A DNA stretch of 64,000 nucleotides from Molothrus aeneus (taxonomy: Eukaryota > Chordata > Aves > Passeriformes > Icteridae). A program made the translations under genes and the position numbers. The stretch spans positions 52,974,201 through 53,038,200 of the forward strand of contig NC_089648.1 in the NCBI RefSeq assembly GCF_037042795.1, in the 5' to 3' direction. Numbering within the stretch: position 1 is the stretch's first letter; the number at the start of each line of letters is the position of its first letter. Positions 1 to 12,300 of the stretch are shown here, piece after piece. Under the pieces are notes generated by a model. It was given only the letters and a program-made list of their open reading frames with translations, searched no databases and had not been told where the DNA came from.

Positions 1-200
1 CAGCAGCCAAAAAGTTGAACTGCCCCACAGATGTTCTGGTCTGAGGCATTTAGGGAGTCTCTGCACCCTGCTTTGTATTCTGTGACTCCCAGGAAGCTGG
101 CACAAGGTCTGTCTTCCTGGGGGAAGTAATGAAAAAAGTCAACTTGGAATTCTGTTTTTAACTGGCTGGAGAAAAGAGACAGTTAATTTTCTGACCATAG

Positions 201-236
201 TTTTTGTTTGTTTGTTTGTTTGTTTTGTTTGTTTTT
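201..236. repeat. (TTTG)n simple repeat
   Basis: About nine TTTG units with small interruptions (a TTTTG and a TTTTTG) are read directly, followed by a T/C-rich stretch to about 272. The complementary strand would read as an A-rich CAAA repeat. No element body is recognisable next to it. Confidence 0.9.
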
Positions 237-286
237 GTGTAGTTCGGTTTTTTTCTTCTTTTTTTCCCCCCCTATATCTCTGAAAC

Positions 287-294
287 TGACGTCA
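287..294. promoter_or_regulatory. full palindromic CRE (CREB/ATF-type site)
   Basis: The eight bases TGACGTCA are a perfect cAMP-response element, bound by CREB/ATF and related bZIP dimers. The site lies about 1.1 kb before the candidate start exon. The surrounding DNA is not a CpG island and has no obvious TATA box at promoter distance. The match is exact; activity is inference. Confidence 0.35.
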
Positions 295-1428
295 GGTACT
301 TAAAAACTGTCTGAGCAAAGAAATGCTACTTAAAATTACAATTAGTGAGGTGGGAGAAAGAGAGAAATTCTGTTCCTAGATATTTGCCAAAAGCTCTGCC
401 CCTTCCTATTTCAATTGTGGCCCGACATTTCTCTCTAAAGCTACAGGCAAGTTCTGTGGGACTCACTAGTCACAATGTGTTTTGTGTCACACCTATGTGG
501 TAGGTACCCTGACACTATGGGGGATGTAGAGATCTGCCAGAGGCTTCTGGTTCTATTCATGGGCTTGAAGAAAGCAATCCAGAAACAAGAACTGCTCAGG
601 AGACAGCCCTGGCACCAGTCCCTGACATCCTAGGCGTGACTACACAGGAACTCTCCTTTTAAATGCATCAGGAAGCTGAGTGCCTCCATATGAAATTAGT
701 GGGACCAGAGACCTGCGCAGATTAAGTCAGAGCAGTTTAGTTAATTTTAGTGTTGCTACCCTAATTTTCAGCAGAAATTTCAGTCTTGAAAAGGATTTTC
801 ATCAAAAATAAAATACTCTTTCTGCCTTGGAGAAATTTGAAGGAAATAAAGAGAAAAGAGTGGATTATAGGATTCTATACAGGATGAATTTGCACCCAGC
901 AAAAAATGAAAACCCAGGAGTCTGCAATAAAGCAAACACCTGCCTAACAAAAGTGTGCTGAAGGAGGATGTTTTAGACAGCATCAAGCACATCAGTGAAG
1001 CCCCAAAAGAATAGAAGCAAAAACCTCAGTTGTAACTGGCAGCAAATAAAAGGTTGTTAACCACATGGAGATCTGTCTTTGGACACTGCCAAATTGAAAA
1101 CTGAACGGAACATAATTTTCAAGATTATAACTGGAGAGATGATTAGCGGCATGGGGGAAGCTTTTTCAAGGACTTACTAAGGAAATGGGATTGTAATTAG
1201 AAAAGGAAATGGAATCAAGAGAAGATTTCTAAAAGGTGAAGAGAAAAGGCTTTTGTAAATAGTAAAAACACATGTTAAGAAGCCAACTTGACAATGCAAT
1301 GTTAGTGTGAGTTCACTTGTAAGTTTTAGCCTGAAAATGATAGAGAAGTGCATTTTCAATCTTATTACTTGAAAACTTATTTTCTCTATCAGAAATTACT
1401 TATAAGATTCCACACTTGTCGTGAGAAA

Positions 1429-1540
1429 ATGGAGACAGTCTCTCAGTCCTGGAGAGGCCTGATCTGGCTGGCATTGCAGATGTGCTTATTTCCATGTGTG
1501 CATTCCCCCGCTGATGTCACTGATTTGCCTATCACCATTG
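1429..1540 (+). CDS. candidate start-codon exon encoding a signal peptide (partial gene, unidentified)
   Basis: An ATG at 1429 has an optimal context (A at -3, G at +4) and opens 37 codons plus one base before a good donor, GTAAGA, at 1541. A pyrimidine tract ending in CAG at 1390-1392 is a good acceptor, so the exon may span 1393-1540 with a 36-base untranslated start. The peptide begins METVSQSWRG, with Arg9, then a hydrophobic core at about residues 10-24 and a polar stretch from His25 onward, which is the layout of a secretory signal peptide with cleavage near residues 25-28. The exon ends in phase 1, the phase favoured just after signal peptides in genes built of immunoglobulin, fibronectin or similar 1-1 modules. 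I do not recognise the protein. Without the donor the frame would run on to a stop at 1579-1581. No second exon was found in the window. It could be a chance open frame. Confidence 0.42.
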
Positions 1541-1645
1541 GTAAGACTAGAACATTGAATAAGTACTGGGGTCTCTTTTAAGTCCTGGTTGTTTTGTTCT
1601 TTGGTTTTTTTTTTTCTCCCCATAAAGACAATTTAAAGAGAAAAA

Positions 1646-1856
1646 AACATATCTTATTAGATATTAGGAAGAAGTTCTTTACTGTGAGGGTGGTGAGGCA
1701 CTGGCACAAATTGCCTGGAGAAGCTGTGGATGCCCCATCTCTTGAAGTATTCATGTCCAGGTTTGATGGAGCATTATTAGAAGTTGTTCTTGCCCACATC
1801 TGGGAACAAAATGATCTTTAACGTCCCTTCCAACCCAAGCCATTCTATGATTCTAA
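1646..1856 (+). mobile_element. CR1 LINE, 5'-truncated 3' end
   Basis: The sequence follows the conserved CR1 tail: a segment about a lone residence of 'ttaggaagaagttctttactg' type, then the block ending in 'cccttccaacc', and finally the terminal 'attctatgattct' repeat. Only the last ~210 bases remain, the usual 5' truncation of CR1 in birds. It starts about 105 bases after the candidate donor at 1541, in the same orientation as the candidate exon. Open frames over this stretch on either strand are explained by the repeat. Confidence 0.9.
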
Positions 1857-3585
1857 GATTTTTATTTAAATGTTTCATATATAGTTCCTTAGACAACAGC
1901 CACCCAGAACACCAGCTCACTCTGGAAGTCTAAATGGAGAGGTAATGAAGAGAGGTAAGTGAAAACCACAGATCCTGAGCAGCCCAAGAGCTGATTTTTG
2001 CATGAGACCTCCATCACATGGGTAACACAGGGCCTCTCCTCCATGGCATTTCCTAGCTGAAGGGGAAAGCAGACCATAGAGGACGATGAAGCTAAAATCC
2101 CCACTGCCATTTGGGGTGCAACACAGCCCCCAGCCATCTCTGTCTGGTGTGATCCTTGGGTTGTCCCAAGCCTCTTCTAGACCGTAGTAAAGATCAGCAG
2201 CTTGGGACATCAAAAGCTGACCCTCACCCGTGTCTGGGTAGTTAGAAGAAAAGAACGAATGGATTTCCATGATTCTGCCCTGGCAAATTTCACTTCTATA
2301 ACATGGCCTTAGTGGTTCATGGAGTCTATGTGGATTGCCTGCCCTGAAACAAACCCAGCTTTAGGGATCTACAAGCTGGAGAATTAGTGACTTTACTCCT
2401 GAAGAAGTCAGAGTGACTGCAGTCCATGTTCTTCTGAAGGCTGGGATCAGTTCTGGTCATGAGAGTATTTGTTCCAGGGACAACACACAAAAAGTAAGAA
2501 GTGAGGGTAGCAAACCCCACTGATAACATCCCAAGAGCATCTCCAGTTCATAATTAGTGAACATCCATGGCCTCATACCAAACTTGGCTCTTCAGGTAAT
2601 GCTGATGTAATGTTTCTTATCAGAGAGTATGATTCACCCAGGTACATCTTGCAGAGTCCTTTTCCCAAACAGCCATAGAAACCTGTTTTTTCACTGCACA
2701 ATGAAAAGGTGGCAGGAAAGGGGATTTTATGCTTGCTGGGTTCAGCTGACATATTTCCATATCAGCTCACTGCAGATTACTAAGGTACACTTGGGATAAA
2801 TTAAGTGACTGAAGTGAAGTGTGTAAACCCATCCACAGCAAACACATTGCCTTGTGGGGTATATTTGCAGAGATTATGATTATTGTTTGAGTTTAAAAAA
2901 AAAAGAAAGGAGTACTTTTCTATGTGCTGTATCCTGCATTTGAGGTGGAGAAAACTTCATAATCCAGTGAGTTGAACTCAAGAGCAAATGTTGGGAGGCT
3001 GAGGATCTACATGGCCTTACTGATGGCCTACCTTGGGCACGTCTGGCCATGAATGCTGATCCTGGCTGGCGGTATCAGAGCAGCTCTGAACAGGCTGTGT
3101 ATCTACATCGTGTGGTGCTGTACCTCGCAGAGATATTAATTGGGTCCTGGAAGCAATATAGGCATGGCAGCATGTTGCTGTGTCAAGCTAATTAGTGGTG
3201 CTTCTAACAAGCACAGGTGCAGCAGCAGGTTGACATGGCTCTGGTGCTGCCTGTTCAGAGCTACCCCAGCTGCCTCTGCCCTGAGCTCTGCATGACGGCA
3301 GAGCTGTCACCTTTCTCACACCATTAACCTCCCTGGGCAAAAATGAGGTGGATTTGAAGTGAGTGGAAGATTTTGTTATATACATATGTGCAATGCCTTA
3401 GATTCTCCATCTGTGAAGCTGGGCATAATAAAATGCATCTGCCTTTGCAAATCACTGAAAATCTACAAATGAAAAGTGCTGCATGTTGTCAGTGTTAGGA
3501 TCTATTAATTCTTACTCTTCATTGTACTCTTTTCCCTGCTTTATAACACATGTGCTGAGACAGAGGTTGTGAATTTAAACCTGAC

Positions 3586-3621
<36 letters not shown>
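3586..3621. repeat. T-run joined to A-run (low complexity)
   Basis: A run of T flows directly into a run of about 19 A and then an A-rich stretch with single G interruptions. The T-then-A order makes a short self-complementary tract. The A-rich part could be the tail of a retrocopy, but no gene-like body is recognisable upstream. Confidence 0.8.
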
Positions 3622-5287
3622 GACAAATGTTGGAATGGGGAGTAAAAAGCCACTGAGAACTGAGCAAAATATGAGCTGAGTTTGTATTATTTATACAGTT
3701 TTGTATTCTGCCTACTGTTGAGCACATGAAAGTTGAATATTCCCTGTGCTTTAGAAGAGGGAGAAAGTAACAGCAGAAACTGAAGCAGGATGGTTGGAAT
3801 CGCAGGTGGGAGAATAATTTATAATGGATAATTAATTCAACCAAATTTTCCTCTTAACTCTTCACAAATTACTCTAAAACAGATTGCTGTTTTCTCAGAT
3901 TCACTTGTTATGTGAAATTATTTACTGAACAATTCTTTTAAGTTGTTTGTGAATTTAAATTGTAGAAAGTGGGTATGCTTTTGATTTGACAAGAAAGCTC
4001 CACAGAGCATGCTTTTGTGAGCTGACTGGAGTGATGCTGCCTTCCCTGGCCTTCATCTGCCTCCCCATAGATCCATGAAGGTTTGGATCCTTCTCTAGTG
4101 GGACAGCTTCTCAGAAGGAAGCTAAATCAGCATTTCTGGCACCAAGTCCAAATTCCTGACCATTTTGTTTTGTAGCGCTTTGCCAATGCAGGGATAAAAT
4201 ACTCCTTCAACATTTCTCAGGAGTGACGCAAAAAGCCTCCTGCCTGAAAGGTTGTTTATTTTTCTAGCCATTTCATCTCCACTGACAGAGGTGTAACCTC
4301 CCTTTCCCCAGCCTATGCCTTCTTAATGTCCTTCTCTGCAAAAGCCTTTGCAGCCACAGCCACATCATTCCTGTTCACCTCTGGTCTACTTCATCCATTC
4401 CCTTACTCTTACCGTGAATAATTGGGGAAGTTTCTGAGACTCTTGAGGGCCAGATACTGGTTTGCATTGGGTTTGGGGTGTTTGGACACACTGATCTGAT
4501 GATTCTGGAGAAAGCATTTGAATAAAAAAGCTTTTCTTCCTCATCAGCTGAGCTAAAGTTGTTCCTTCCCTTATGGCACAATATGAGAGGAAGATGCGGA
4601 GGCATTAGCCATGTGGCTAGCCCACATGCCAGGTGGCTATTTTGTCACCATGCCATCAGCACTGGTGTCCTCTTTCCCTAAAAACAATAGTAGGTATGCC
4701 TGTGCTGGCCTGTGAGTGAACCCAATTTTCAGCAGTTGTGAGGAGGGGTAGAAAGGTTTTCCTGTGTATGAGCCAGTAATGATCCATCTGCAGAATGTGC
4801 CACTTGCTTTTCTTTGCGTGGGATGGTAAGAGATCAATTAGAGCAAGAAAGTTCACAGCCCACTTAAGAAGCAATATTCCCCTTTTATCTCATTTCCTTC
4901 TCAGGTTTCTACCCTTTTACAGCTGTGTGGCTGGTGTGCTAAATGCTAATGTGAAAGTACTCTATACAGTGCCAAGCAGACATTCTTGTGGTAATGAATT
5001 CTCCCTTCTCACATTTGTCTCTTGCTTTCTCACCTCCCTAGCCGGCTGATCTGATAGTCCCTTGGTATTTAGGGACAAACCTTGAGGTGCCTGGCCAGCC
5101 GCCCATGCCTGCAGACAGCCTGATGCTTGCCTAGTTCAGAGAAGGTTTGCTGCTGCAGTCTCTTTATTTTTCCAGGCAGGCAAGGATTAAATAGTCTTCT
5201 TTTTTTGTTTTTTTAATTACAAAAAGAGGTAACTGGTATTTGATCAGCAGCTTAAATGACTGAACAGACTTTGCTGGATAAAATATT

Positions 5288-5338
5288 CGGCAGTTTTTTT
5301 TGTGGTTTTGTTTTGTTTTTTTGTTTTTTTTTTTCCTT
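5288..5338. repeat. T-rich low-complexity tract
   Basis: Runs of T interrupted by single G bases, read directly. It produces Lys/Asn-rich spurious frames on the minus strand. No element boundary is seen. Confidence 0.8.
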
Positions 5339-7735
5339 TCAGTCATTCACATTTGTTTGTGATTTCCCTCTGCCCTTTTAAACTACCTCTTCTTGGTGAT
5401 TATTGGTCTAATTGTATCTAGTCTATTTAGGTTCTTGTATTAAGCTCATCACTGTGGTGTCTGAACATCAGATCAATGCCATGTAATTACAGTCACACAG
5501 AGCACAATCAACAATTATCAGTGATCACTTTTCAGATCTTGCAACAAAGAAATGCTATCTGAGACATTGCTGCAGGATTTCAGATTTCCAAATATTTGCA
5601 CTTCTAATTAAGCAGATGGAAGGCCTGCTGGTAATGAGAAAACAGGTCTCAGAACTTCTTCCATAGCTAATTTCTGCCCAGACCAAAATAAATTATGCTG
5701 CAACAATTCTTTTCCAAGGTAAATAACACAACACGCCACTTGGCAAAATGCCTCCCAACAACAAAAAAACCCAGAGAAGTGTTTAAAGGTATTGCACTCA
5801 GTGGGAGATTTTCACACCACAGTAATAAATGCAACACAGCAAAAACCTACAGCTAGCAGAAGGGAATGCCTTCTTATCTAACTGCTCTGGAGGATATTTG
5901 CTGATCAATCCTATGAAAGGATGATATGCTTCTCTGTGTGTCCAGGGGATGAAATAACAAGCCTGAAGGCAATAATGCTCTCATATCATGTTTGAGAATT
6001 TTACAAATACAGCATGAGGCTCTGTGACTCAGTCTGAATGGAATTTTTCTTACCAAATGAATTTTACATGATATTTCGATACTAGCTCTTCTGGGCAGTG
6101 TTCCTAACACAGTGCAATGTTAGTTTTAGGTGCTTTTTTATCATATTGGTAAATACCATGCTACATTTTGTGAAATGTGTGAGGAAGGGTAACAAACCTG
6201 AAAATTTGAAAATTACCAGGATATTTGATTTGTCTCTTTTTTACTTCTGCAGAGTTTCAAATGCTTTTTGTTTGCAAGGAAGAAATAAAAAGCAGCAAAG
6301 AAAACAGAGTTTAGTACAATCTTCACATGTGTGTTTTGCTTTTTTTTTTCTTTCCGTGGTCTCTCCTTAGACTTTAAATTCTGCTTCTTGTTAAAGAAAT
6401 GTCCTTATGTTCCATATTAATTAAAAAGCAAAATTAAATAGATAGGTAGGGTTTTTTTGTTTTTTGTTTTTTGGTAACAACCACACAAAAATTCCATGTC
6501 TTTTTGTTATTCCCAAATCTCTAAAAGCAACAATTCTTGTCATTATCAAATTTCCATACAGAAAACTGGTAGGCATGTGGGGGTGTAATAGCACAATCTG
6601 ATATTCTTGTAATAGCAGTTTTCTATAAATAGTGTAATCTGTTATTTATCATTGGAGCTATTCATTAAAATAATAAAAAATATATATATGTATATACAGT
6701 ATGGGCATCTGCTACTAGATTTTTAGTTGACTGACAGTTCTTAATCCATTTAGCCAGTGCTAAGTGGAACTTGCTGGAATATAAGCCTTTTCAAGAAGTC
6801 TTTCCAGCTTATTCCTGATGTGTGCTTATGCCCTCTCTCATGATCTTTGGAAATTTATTTGTTTTTTAAAGGTTGACTCCTGGAGTCAGGTGAGTACCTG
6901 AAAATTGCAGCTTCTATTAAAAAAAAAGGTTTTCATTGTATAGAGGAAAGTTGAAAATTAGACTCTTTTAGGGTTCAAAAGGAGTGTAAGCAGAATACAA
7001 AAAAAAAATTAAATTAAGGCATATTTTTAAGCTATTCCCAAGGCTTTAGGAGGTCAGACCAAAGGATTTTTACTATTTGGGTTTTGTAACCATTCTAATA
7101 ATATACTATTTTTTAAATCTGTAGTTCTATTGAAATCTTACTGACCAATGCTGTAGGATTACATATTAGTAGTTCTTTACCACAGGAGCTACCACACTTC
7201 ACATGTTTACCACATTGTTATTTTAAGCATAAAGCATCCACCCTTGGCAACGAAGTACCGAAGGTCAATGTGCATACACTACCTAGGTGATTGCATTTGA
7301 CTTTTACCTCCACATCTTAAAACCCCATATTAATATTTTGTTTCAAATCTCTACTGCTACTGTCTGAAAAAAATAGCCAATCTCTCAGCAGTGGAGCACT
7401 GCTTGCATGGTAGCCAAAACTAGGTGAAAACTGACAAAGCATTACAGAACATTTTTATATCCTGAAATTACTTGTATTGATAATTTTAAGGTTTCCACTC
7501 CAAATTTGTCCTTTTAGTTTTTTCAAAGACAGTTTTGAAAAGTGCTTTACTGCTAGTATTCACTGGTGTGAATTTCCAGAAAAAGTGGGAAAGACTTTTT
7601 CCTGCAGTGTCTCTCTTGCTCATGTATGGGAGTTTGATCACTTTCTGTTTACAGCATTTGCTTTCTTTTCTACTTGATGAACATCTTCTGTGTAATAAAT
7701 AACATAATTCCAGCTCTATGGCTTCAGATGGTACA

Positions 7736-7749
7736 GTGCCCTCTGCTCG
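7736..7749 (-). promoter_or_regulatory. CTCF-like core motif
   Basis: Read on the minus strand the bases are CGAGCAGAGGGCAC, matching 13 of 14 positions of the CTCF core CCASYAGRKGGCRS. The mismatch is the second position. Single short matches arise by chance; occupancy is not shown by sequence. Confidence 0.35.
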
Positions 7750-9230
7750 AACTCTTTGGAGAGGGAAATACTCCAGCTTACTGTCAGAGTTTCATTTGCA
7801 AGCTTTACTTTACCTTAGCCTTATTTTAAAAATTTCAAAGCTTTGCCTCCACAAATCAGGTTAAACTGTACATTACAAGGGAACTGCTTGACCTTGAAGC
7901 AATCCTTTTTGAGGCAGAGGTGAGGAAGGGGTTGGCAGGCAGGATTTATTGTGCTCTGAGGAATGCAGAGGGAGCACATGAACATAAATATACAGAGAAA
8001 CAGGAGCAGGAATCGCAGATGGATCTGGCAGATAAGACTTGGGCCTGTATCTGTAAGTAGGTCGAAAGTGTGATGGTATCTTCTCCAATGGAAATACAAT
8101 TCAAAGTCTTGTTTGGATGGTATATGATGCCAGACAAGCTTCCTTGGACAGATAAAACATTATCACCACTATTCTGGTAAGGCTGCAAAATAAGTAGGAT
8201 ACTCAACATAAATTGCACACTTGAGAGGTTTGGGGCAAAATGCGTAAGGTAACTGGAAATATTGCACAGGAAACACTGAACAGTGCCAAAGCTGGAGGGG
8301 GCTGTGGAATAAAGGACTTGAAGGGCTGCTCACTGGTGCCCAAGGCAGCTAAATAAGGCTGGTAGCAGGGTTTGGTGCCCACTTAAGAACTTCTGGATGT
8401 CACACATCTGGGCCGACCATCCTGGTTCTCATTCCTCAAAGCAAGAGGAAGAAATGACAAGCAGAAAGGGCTGGATGTTTTTAGCTAGTAGTTCAACGCC
8501 AAGGAAACAAAGCAGAGGTCACAATGCCCTATGTCTGTAAAAACAAGGAGGACCCTCCCCATTAAAATTGAGTGAGTGATATGCTTGTGCCCATTTAGGG
8601 AAATGATTTTTGTTTGCTGGACATGATTTTCCAATGCATTCACTGGACTGATGAGCTGGCATTGTTGTGATCAACTTTTTCAATGCTCTAGTACTTTCTT
8701 GCTGGGATTAAAGCAGTGGAAGTCAGACTGCTTTTTATTTTTTTTTCCTCCTAGTAAGACCTTGCTTTTTGGTAAGTTCTTGCAAGGGAGAAGCCCCAAA
8801 CAACCCTCCCCACTTCAATCCTTATTGTACCCCTGCGTGCTGGGAGCCCACCTCTGCTTTCTGCAACTCTGATCCCTCTTTGCTCTACAGCTCTCCATCA
8901 TACTTCTTTCAAGGTCTTTGGGGCTTCAGCTGCCCCAGAAAGTGGAACAAAAAAGCACACTGAAAACATTGAAAGAGAGGACTGGAGGAGAGAGATGAAA
9001 GGAGATGAGTAGGCGTGGGAAAAAGAGACAGAACAAGCACAGCTGTAGAGTCAGAACAGACTACATATTTATTTTCTTTAAAAAGGTAAGTGGTTATGTT
9101 TTGAAAAACTCCTGCTGTTGTTCTTTCCAGAAGTAAAGCCCTTTATTTGAGCTTTATTCGTTCTCCTGACTCTTTTTACTTTTCTCTCACTCTCTGTATT
9201 AAAGGTTTAGGATGTGACCTTTCAGAACAC
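7750..9230. other. non-coding DNA, no gene recognised
   Basis: No repeat family or exon is recognised. Open frames of 60-90 codons occur on both strands around 7820-8220 and 8650-8960, but overlap each other in different frames and show no domain signature. Confidence 0.55.
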
Positions 9231-9330
9231 GGTTGTTGGATTTTTGGGCCCTTGGATGATAGCAGCTCATTATGTACATATTTGCATAATGAGTTAATTA
9301 GGCATAATATGTGGTTAAAATTAACTACAC
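9231..9330. promoter_or_regulatory. candidate conserved regulatory element with POU and LIM-homeodomain motifs
   Basis: A perfect octamer ATTTGCAT at 9280-9287 is followed seven bases later by TTAATTAG at 9294-9301, with further TAAT and AATTAA cores up to 9325. Dense homeodomain words in otherwise balanced sequence resemble developmental enhancers conserved across vertebrates. The motifs are seen; conservation and activity are inferred. Confidence 0.3.
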
Positions 9331-12300
9331 TGCACTCTTTTTATAGAAAGTCAGCACAGATTTCTACAAAGTGTCTCCTTAGACACCCTCCTGGGGGCCT
9401 GTTAGGATTCCCTGCCCAGTTTCACACGTCACTAACTTCTGGTGATTAATTTGTGAACTCTGACACTTCATCTCTGCAGATTCTACATATAAACCCCCCA
9501 TAGTCTGGAATTTTAGGGTTATGTAACAATCTAGTTTTATATTTATTAAAAAAGAGGGAAAGAAATTCAAGCCCAAATGATTATAATGAAGGATTTGATA
9601 ATGCAATCAAAATCCATCTGAAATGTACAGAAGTTAAAAAAAAGAAAAAAAAAGAAAATCCACTTTTGTTGTTTTTAATGTTTTCTGTACAACTTCCGTG
9701 ATGGTCATGTTTCCTCTCCTTCCCATTTGGAGATGCCACTGTGAGTGATACTTAAACTCACGAAGCTGTTTCATATTTTTATGTCCAGTCTATCACTGTA
9801 GACCCGTGGTCCTTATGGTGTTCCATGTTGACCCTCCTAGCCCTCTCCAAGCATGGTAAGGTCGATTTCTGGTGACTTATTCACTGTATGAGACAGGACA
9901 CAGGTGATTGCCTAATTTTTAATGTTACCTCAACCATTTGAAATTGGCCCTACTTTGATCACAAGACAAGCACAGGCCTCTGGGGGGCCCTTCACACCTC
10001 AATTACTCTATAAATCTCTAGTTGTTTGTACTGTGGGATGTGTGGTACTGATTGTACTGATGCTGTAGCCACAGCTATCACTGGATGACAGAAAGTAGGC
10101 CTCAGACCTGGATTATCTGAGACAGAGCTAAAGCTCCTAATATCACTGTTCCTTGGTTCTCTTAGGTACAGTGAAGGACAATCTAGAACAGCAGATTTTC
10201 CTGCCTTTTCAAATGTGCAGGCTTACTCCATGGTTCTAATACAATTATGCCGACATATCCCAACATCTCCCTCATGGCATTGCATTTCCAGTGATCTGTG
10301 TGTTGTGGGGCCGCACTCCGTGCACCTGCTATCATATTGTTTGCTCCAGGTGATGTAAGGAGAGCTGCGAGTAAGAGGAAATAACTTCAGATGTGTGTCT
10401 TTCCTCTTACTGATCATACACCTTGCTATTTTCCTACCATCCCTTTCTCCTTCAGGCATGTAAAGCTCCTCTGGGAAAGCACTGGCCACTGCCCAAGACA
10501 GCATGCTAGAGTAGATGGAGTGACAGCCTAATGCATTTAAACAACATCTAGGTAAGAACTGAATCCAAAGTAGAATTTAGAAAGCAGCCCTAAAGGCACA
10601 CTCACTGTTTTTTCTCTATTAAAATTCAGGAAAGGAAAGCCTGCTTTTAGTTAATTCTCAGTCTTCAGAGTTTTGCACCGTAGGAGAAATAAATGGCTGG
10701 TAACCAAAGCTGGTATATGCCACCAGGGAGCGACACAAACATAATTCTATATGTTTATTTATACAGCAGCTGCTTTCCATAGGCCACTCTCTGGCCTCAG
10801 AAACAAAGATGGATGAATTACATTGTTTCAACACAGTGAAAGAAATATAAATTGGATTGCAGTTTTTCTTCACATAGTTTGTCCCTATAGTTATTAGCCC
10901 AAAATCTGGAACATGTGTATGTCTCCTGAAAAAGAGACAAACTGCATAGACAAAACCACTGGCCATTGAACAATAATCTGTAGTTGCATAAAAATGAAGT
11001 ATTTTCCATTCACTTTTGTGTAAGCTACATTATGCTAACTTTGCATCACAGCCTCTTTAGGCAGAGATTAAAAGGTATGGTCCTTGAGCTGTATGGTTGT
11101 TTAGACACCATAGAAAAATTTCACAAGTGGGACAAGAAGAGATAAAATCATTCTGCAAAGGCCATAAGTAAAATCAATGATTTTTATATGTTTGCTGGAG
11201 TGTATGCCAGTGTGTTTTTGCCTGAATTCTGACTGGTGGGTGTGGGGATCAGGAGGTTCTTCCCAAGGAATAGCATGGCTGCTAGGTGAAACAAAGACTT
11301 TCCACTTTCCTGTATAAGAAAATCTCCAAAGATGAAAAGGAGATGTAATGGGTTTATAAAGTGGGTAATTCCAGAAGAGTATATTTGTGAAGACCATGCC
11401 ATTGAGTTTCCATGGACAGAAAATCCACTGTTGGCAGAATCAGCAAACAGCTGGAAAATTTCAGAAAAAAAGTTTTTCATTAAAAAGTATAGATTGATTG
11501 AGATGGACATCTTTTGTGGAATTATACTACTTCTGAAAAAACTTCCACCGCATAAGATTTCCAACAACAGAGTGGATTTTTTTTGTCTCTTTTCACACTG
11601 GGGTGGCAGAGATAATTTCTTCTGCCATCCTTAGCATACATGATCTTAGGGCTCTCATCTGGTACAGGTTCCTCCTCTGCCTAATTCCCATCTCAGCTGT
11701 GAACTTTGGATGCTAGTTTCATATGGGATTAAAAGCAGGTCTTGTGCCAGGGCATTTTCATGTTCCACTTCAAAGAAGGGGAAAGAAAGAAGGTGTACAG
11801 ATCAGTGCTTATGCTGTTAGTAAGGAATTTGAGTCCTTATTCTCCTGTTTCCTAGCTACAACTATTATTATAGAAACCTAGAAGATTTCTGATTTATCTT
11901 AGATATTCTCACTGGGCAGGGAAACGACTTTTTTTGTCCATTAACACTTCAGGAAGTTCCAAAGATGTGCTGATTGAACAGGATGTCCCAGTGTCCTTTC
12001 CTTTGCCATTGTATAAAAGCATGATTTTATAACTCAAGAAAGCTTATCTGTCCCCTACATAAAAAATAGGAAAGTGAATAATAAGTTACCATGGAATTGG
12101 ATCCACAAATGCCCTGTTATAGTTATTTGAAACTACTCAAACGATTCTGTTCTTGAGAGAGATGGAGGTGCAGTGTAGTCAACCGTATCGCAGGGACACA
12201 ACCCAAAAGAGATGTTTATGAAAGAAAAAACTGCAAGTAAGAAAAACATGTTTTCAGAAATCAACATGAAAACAGAATCTGCTATAATCATCCTGAAAGG

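Larger units (their letters stand above)
1..1392. other. non-coding DNA upstream of the candidate start exon
   Basis: No exon or gene is recognised here. The stretch is AT-rich and holds a (TTTG)n simple repeat and one full CRE palindrome, both listed separately. The short open frames in it are not flanked by convincing splice sites and resemble no protein I know. If the exon at 1393-1540 is real, this is intron or the 5' flank of its transcript. Confidence 0.5.
1857..7735. other. non-coding DNA, no gene recognised
   Basis: Nearly 6 kb of AT-rich sequence with scattered short open frames, none with a recognisable domain or paired splice sites. It holds homopolymer tracts listed separately and short AT dinucleotide runs near 6680-6700. 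Nothing else specific is visible. Confidence 0.6.

Noticed and set aside
1578..1821. Plus and minus frames of about 75 codons
   Set aside because: They lie over the CR1 tail at 1646-1856 and read non-coding LINE end sequence.
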